Assembly (NCBI GenBank): GCA_019420465.1
Contig: JAHZHB010000142.1
Location: forward strand, 1-14,624
DNA length: 14,624 nucleotides
Reading direction: 5' to 3'
From: Lachnospiraceae bacterium
Lineage (GTDB): Bacteria > Bacillota > Clostridia > Lachnospirales > Lachnospiraceae
The position numbers and the translations under genes are program-made. The first letter of the stretch is position 1. The number at the start of each line of letters is the position of its first letter. Below the pieces are notes generated by a model. It saw only the letters and a program-made list of their open reading frames with translations, ran no database searches and was not told the origin of the DNA. This document shows, in pieces, positions 14,348-14,624 of the stretch.

Positions 14348-14624
14348 ATGATTACGTTGGAAGGCGTTACAAAGTCCTATAATCCAAAAGGACAGCCTGC
14401 CCTTAACAATATATCCTTACATATTAATAAGGGAGAGTTTGTATTTATTGTAGGCAACAGTGGTTCCGGTAAATCAACACTGATCAAGCTTCTGTTAAAG
14501 GAGCTGGAGGCAACATCCGGTAAGATCATGGTCAATGGTTTTGAGGTCAATAAGCTGCGCCGCAGAAAGATCCCGAAATTCCGCCGTGGTATCGGCTGTG
14601 TGTTCCAGGATTTCCGTCTGTTGC
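14348..14624 (+). CDS. ftsE: Cell-division ATP-binding protein FtsE (5' part)
   Basis: First 92 codons of an ABC ATPase, cut by the window end. It reads MITLEGVTKSYNPKGQPALN, then Walker A GNSGSGKST (36-44) and the Q-loop GIGCVFQDFRLL (Q87), with KIPKFRRGIGCVFQD in the place where FtsE of other bacteria has its VPFLRR-x-IG motif. FtsE works with the membrane protein FtsX to drive peptidoglycan hydrolases at the division site or during sporulation and elongation. AAGGAGGAG precedes the ATG by about 4 bases. ftsX should follow directly outside the window. The short distance to the C-terminal motifs makes other ABC ATPases possible, but the match to FtsE is good. Confidence 0.85.
   Translation, partial: MITLEGVTKSYNPKGQPALNNISLHINKGEFVFIVGNSGSGKSTLIKLLLKELEATSGKIMVNGFEVNKLRRRKIPKFRRGIGCVFQDFRLL

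Noticed and set aside
1..14624. CRISPR arrays, tRNA or rRNA genes, insertion sequences
   Set aside because: No regularly spaced repeats, no cloverleaf or rRNA sequence, no transposase-like frame seen in either strand.

Overview
The window looks like chromosomal DNA of a low-to-moderate-GC anaerobic Firmicute, most likely a gut Lachnospiraceae. This rests on protein character (NADP-type glutamate dehydrogenase, clostridial Fe-alcohol dehydrogenase, PadR with HAAS-like membrane proteins, FtsE), strong AAGGAGG-type ribosome binding sites and TTGACA/TATAAT-type promoters. No RNA gene, insertion sequence or CRISPR array was seen.

Left part (1-2600): a badly eroded APC-family amino-acid permease (52-746) lies upstream of an intact iron-dependent alcohol dehydrogenase (782-1930). 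A bidirectional terminator separates this from a convergent hotdog-fold thioesterase (2009-2464, minus).

Middle part (2600-9480) is an AT-rich accessory block. On the minus strand is a permease-ATPase-permease ABC exporter operon (5909 down to 2608). Divergently, on the plus strand, is a PadR regulator followed by two related HAAS-like single-TM proteins on either side of a small secreted protein (6248-7876), closed by a terminator at 7898-7945. A 25-bp palindrome sits exactly midway between the two divergent promoters, and a perfect 18-bp hairpin sits just before the ribosome binding site of the exporter operon. The natural reading is one regulatory module: PadR (or another dimeric regulator) controls both the exporter and its own operon, and the HAAS-like/secreted proteins are the envelope side of the system. 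Downstream are a frameshifted papain-like (C39-type) peptidase and a membrane-anchored protein of unknown function (7991-9429).

Right part (9549-14624) looks like core genome: gdhA (minus), a MoxR-type AAA+ ATPase plus its VWA (MIDAS) partner (plus, operon), then the start of ftsE, cut by the window edge.

Three loci (permease, first HAAS-like gene, peptidase) each have a one-base shift in or next to a homopolymer run, while more than 10 kb of other coding sequence is intact. This may be real decay, slippage-based switching or sequencing error. All family assignments are from reading the sequence, without database searches.
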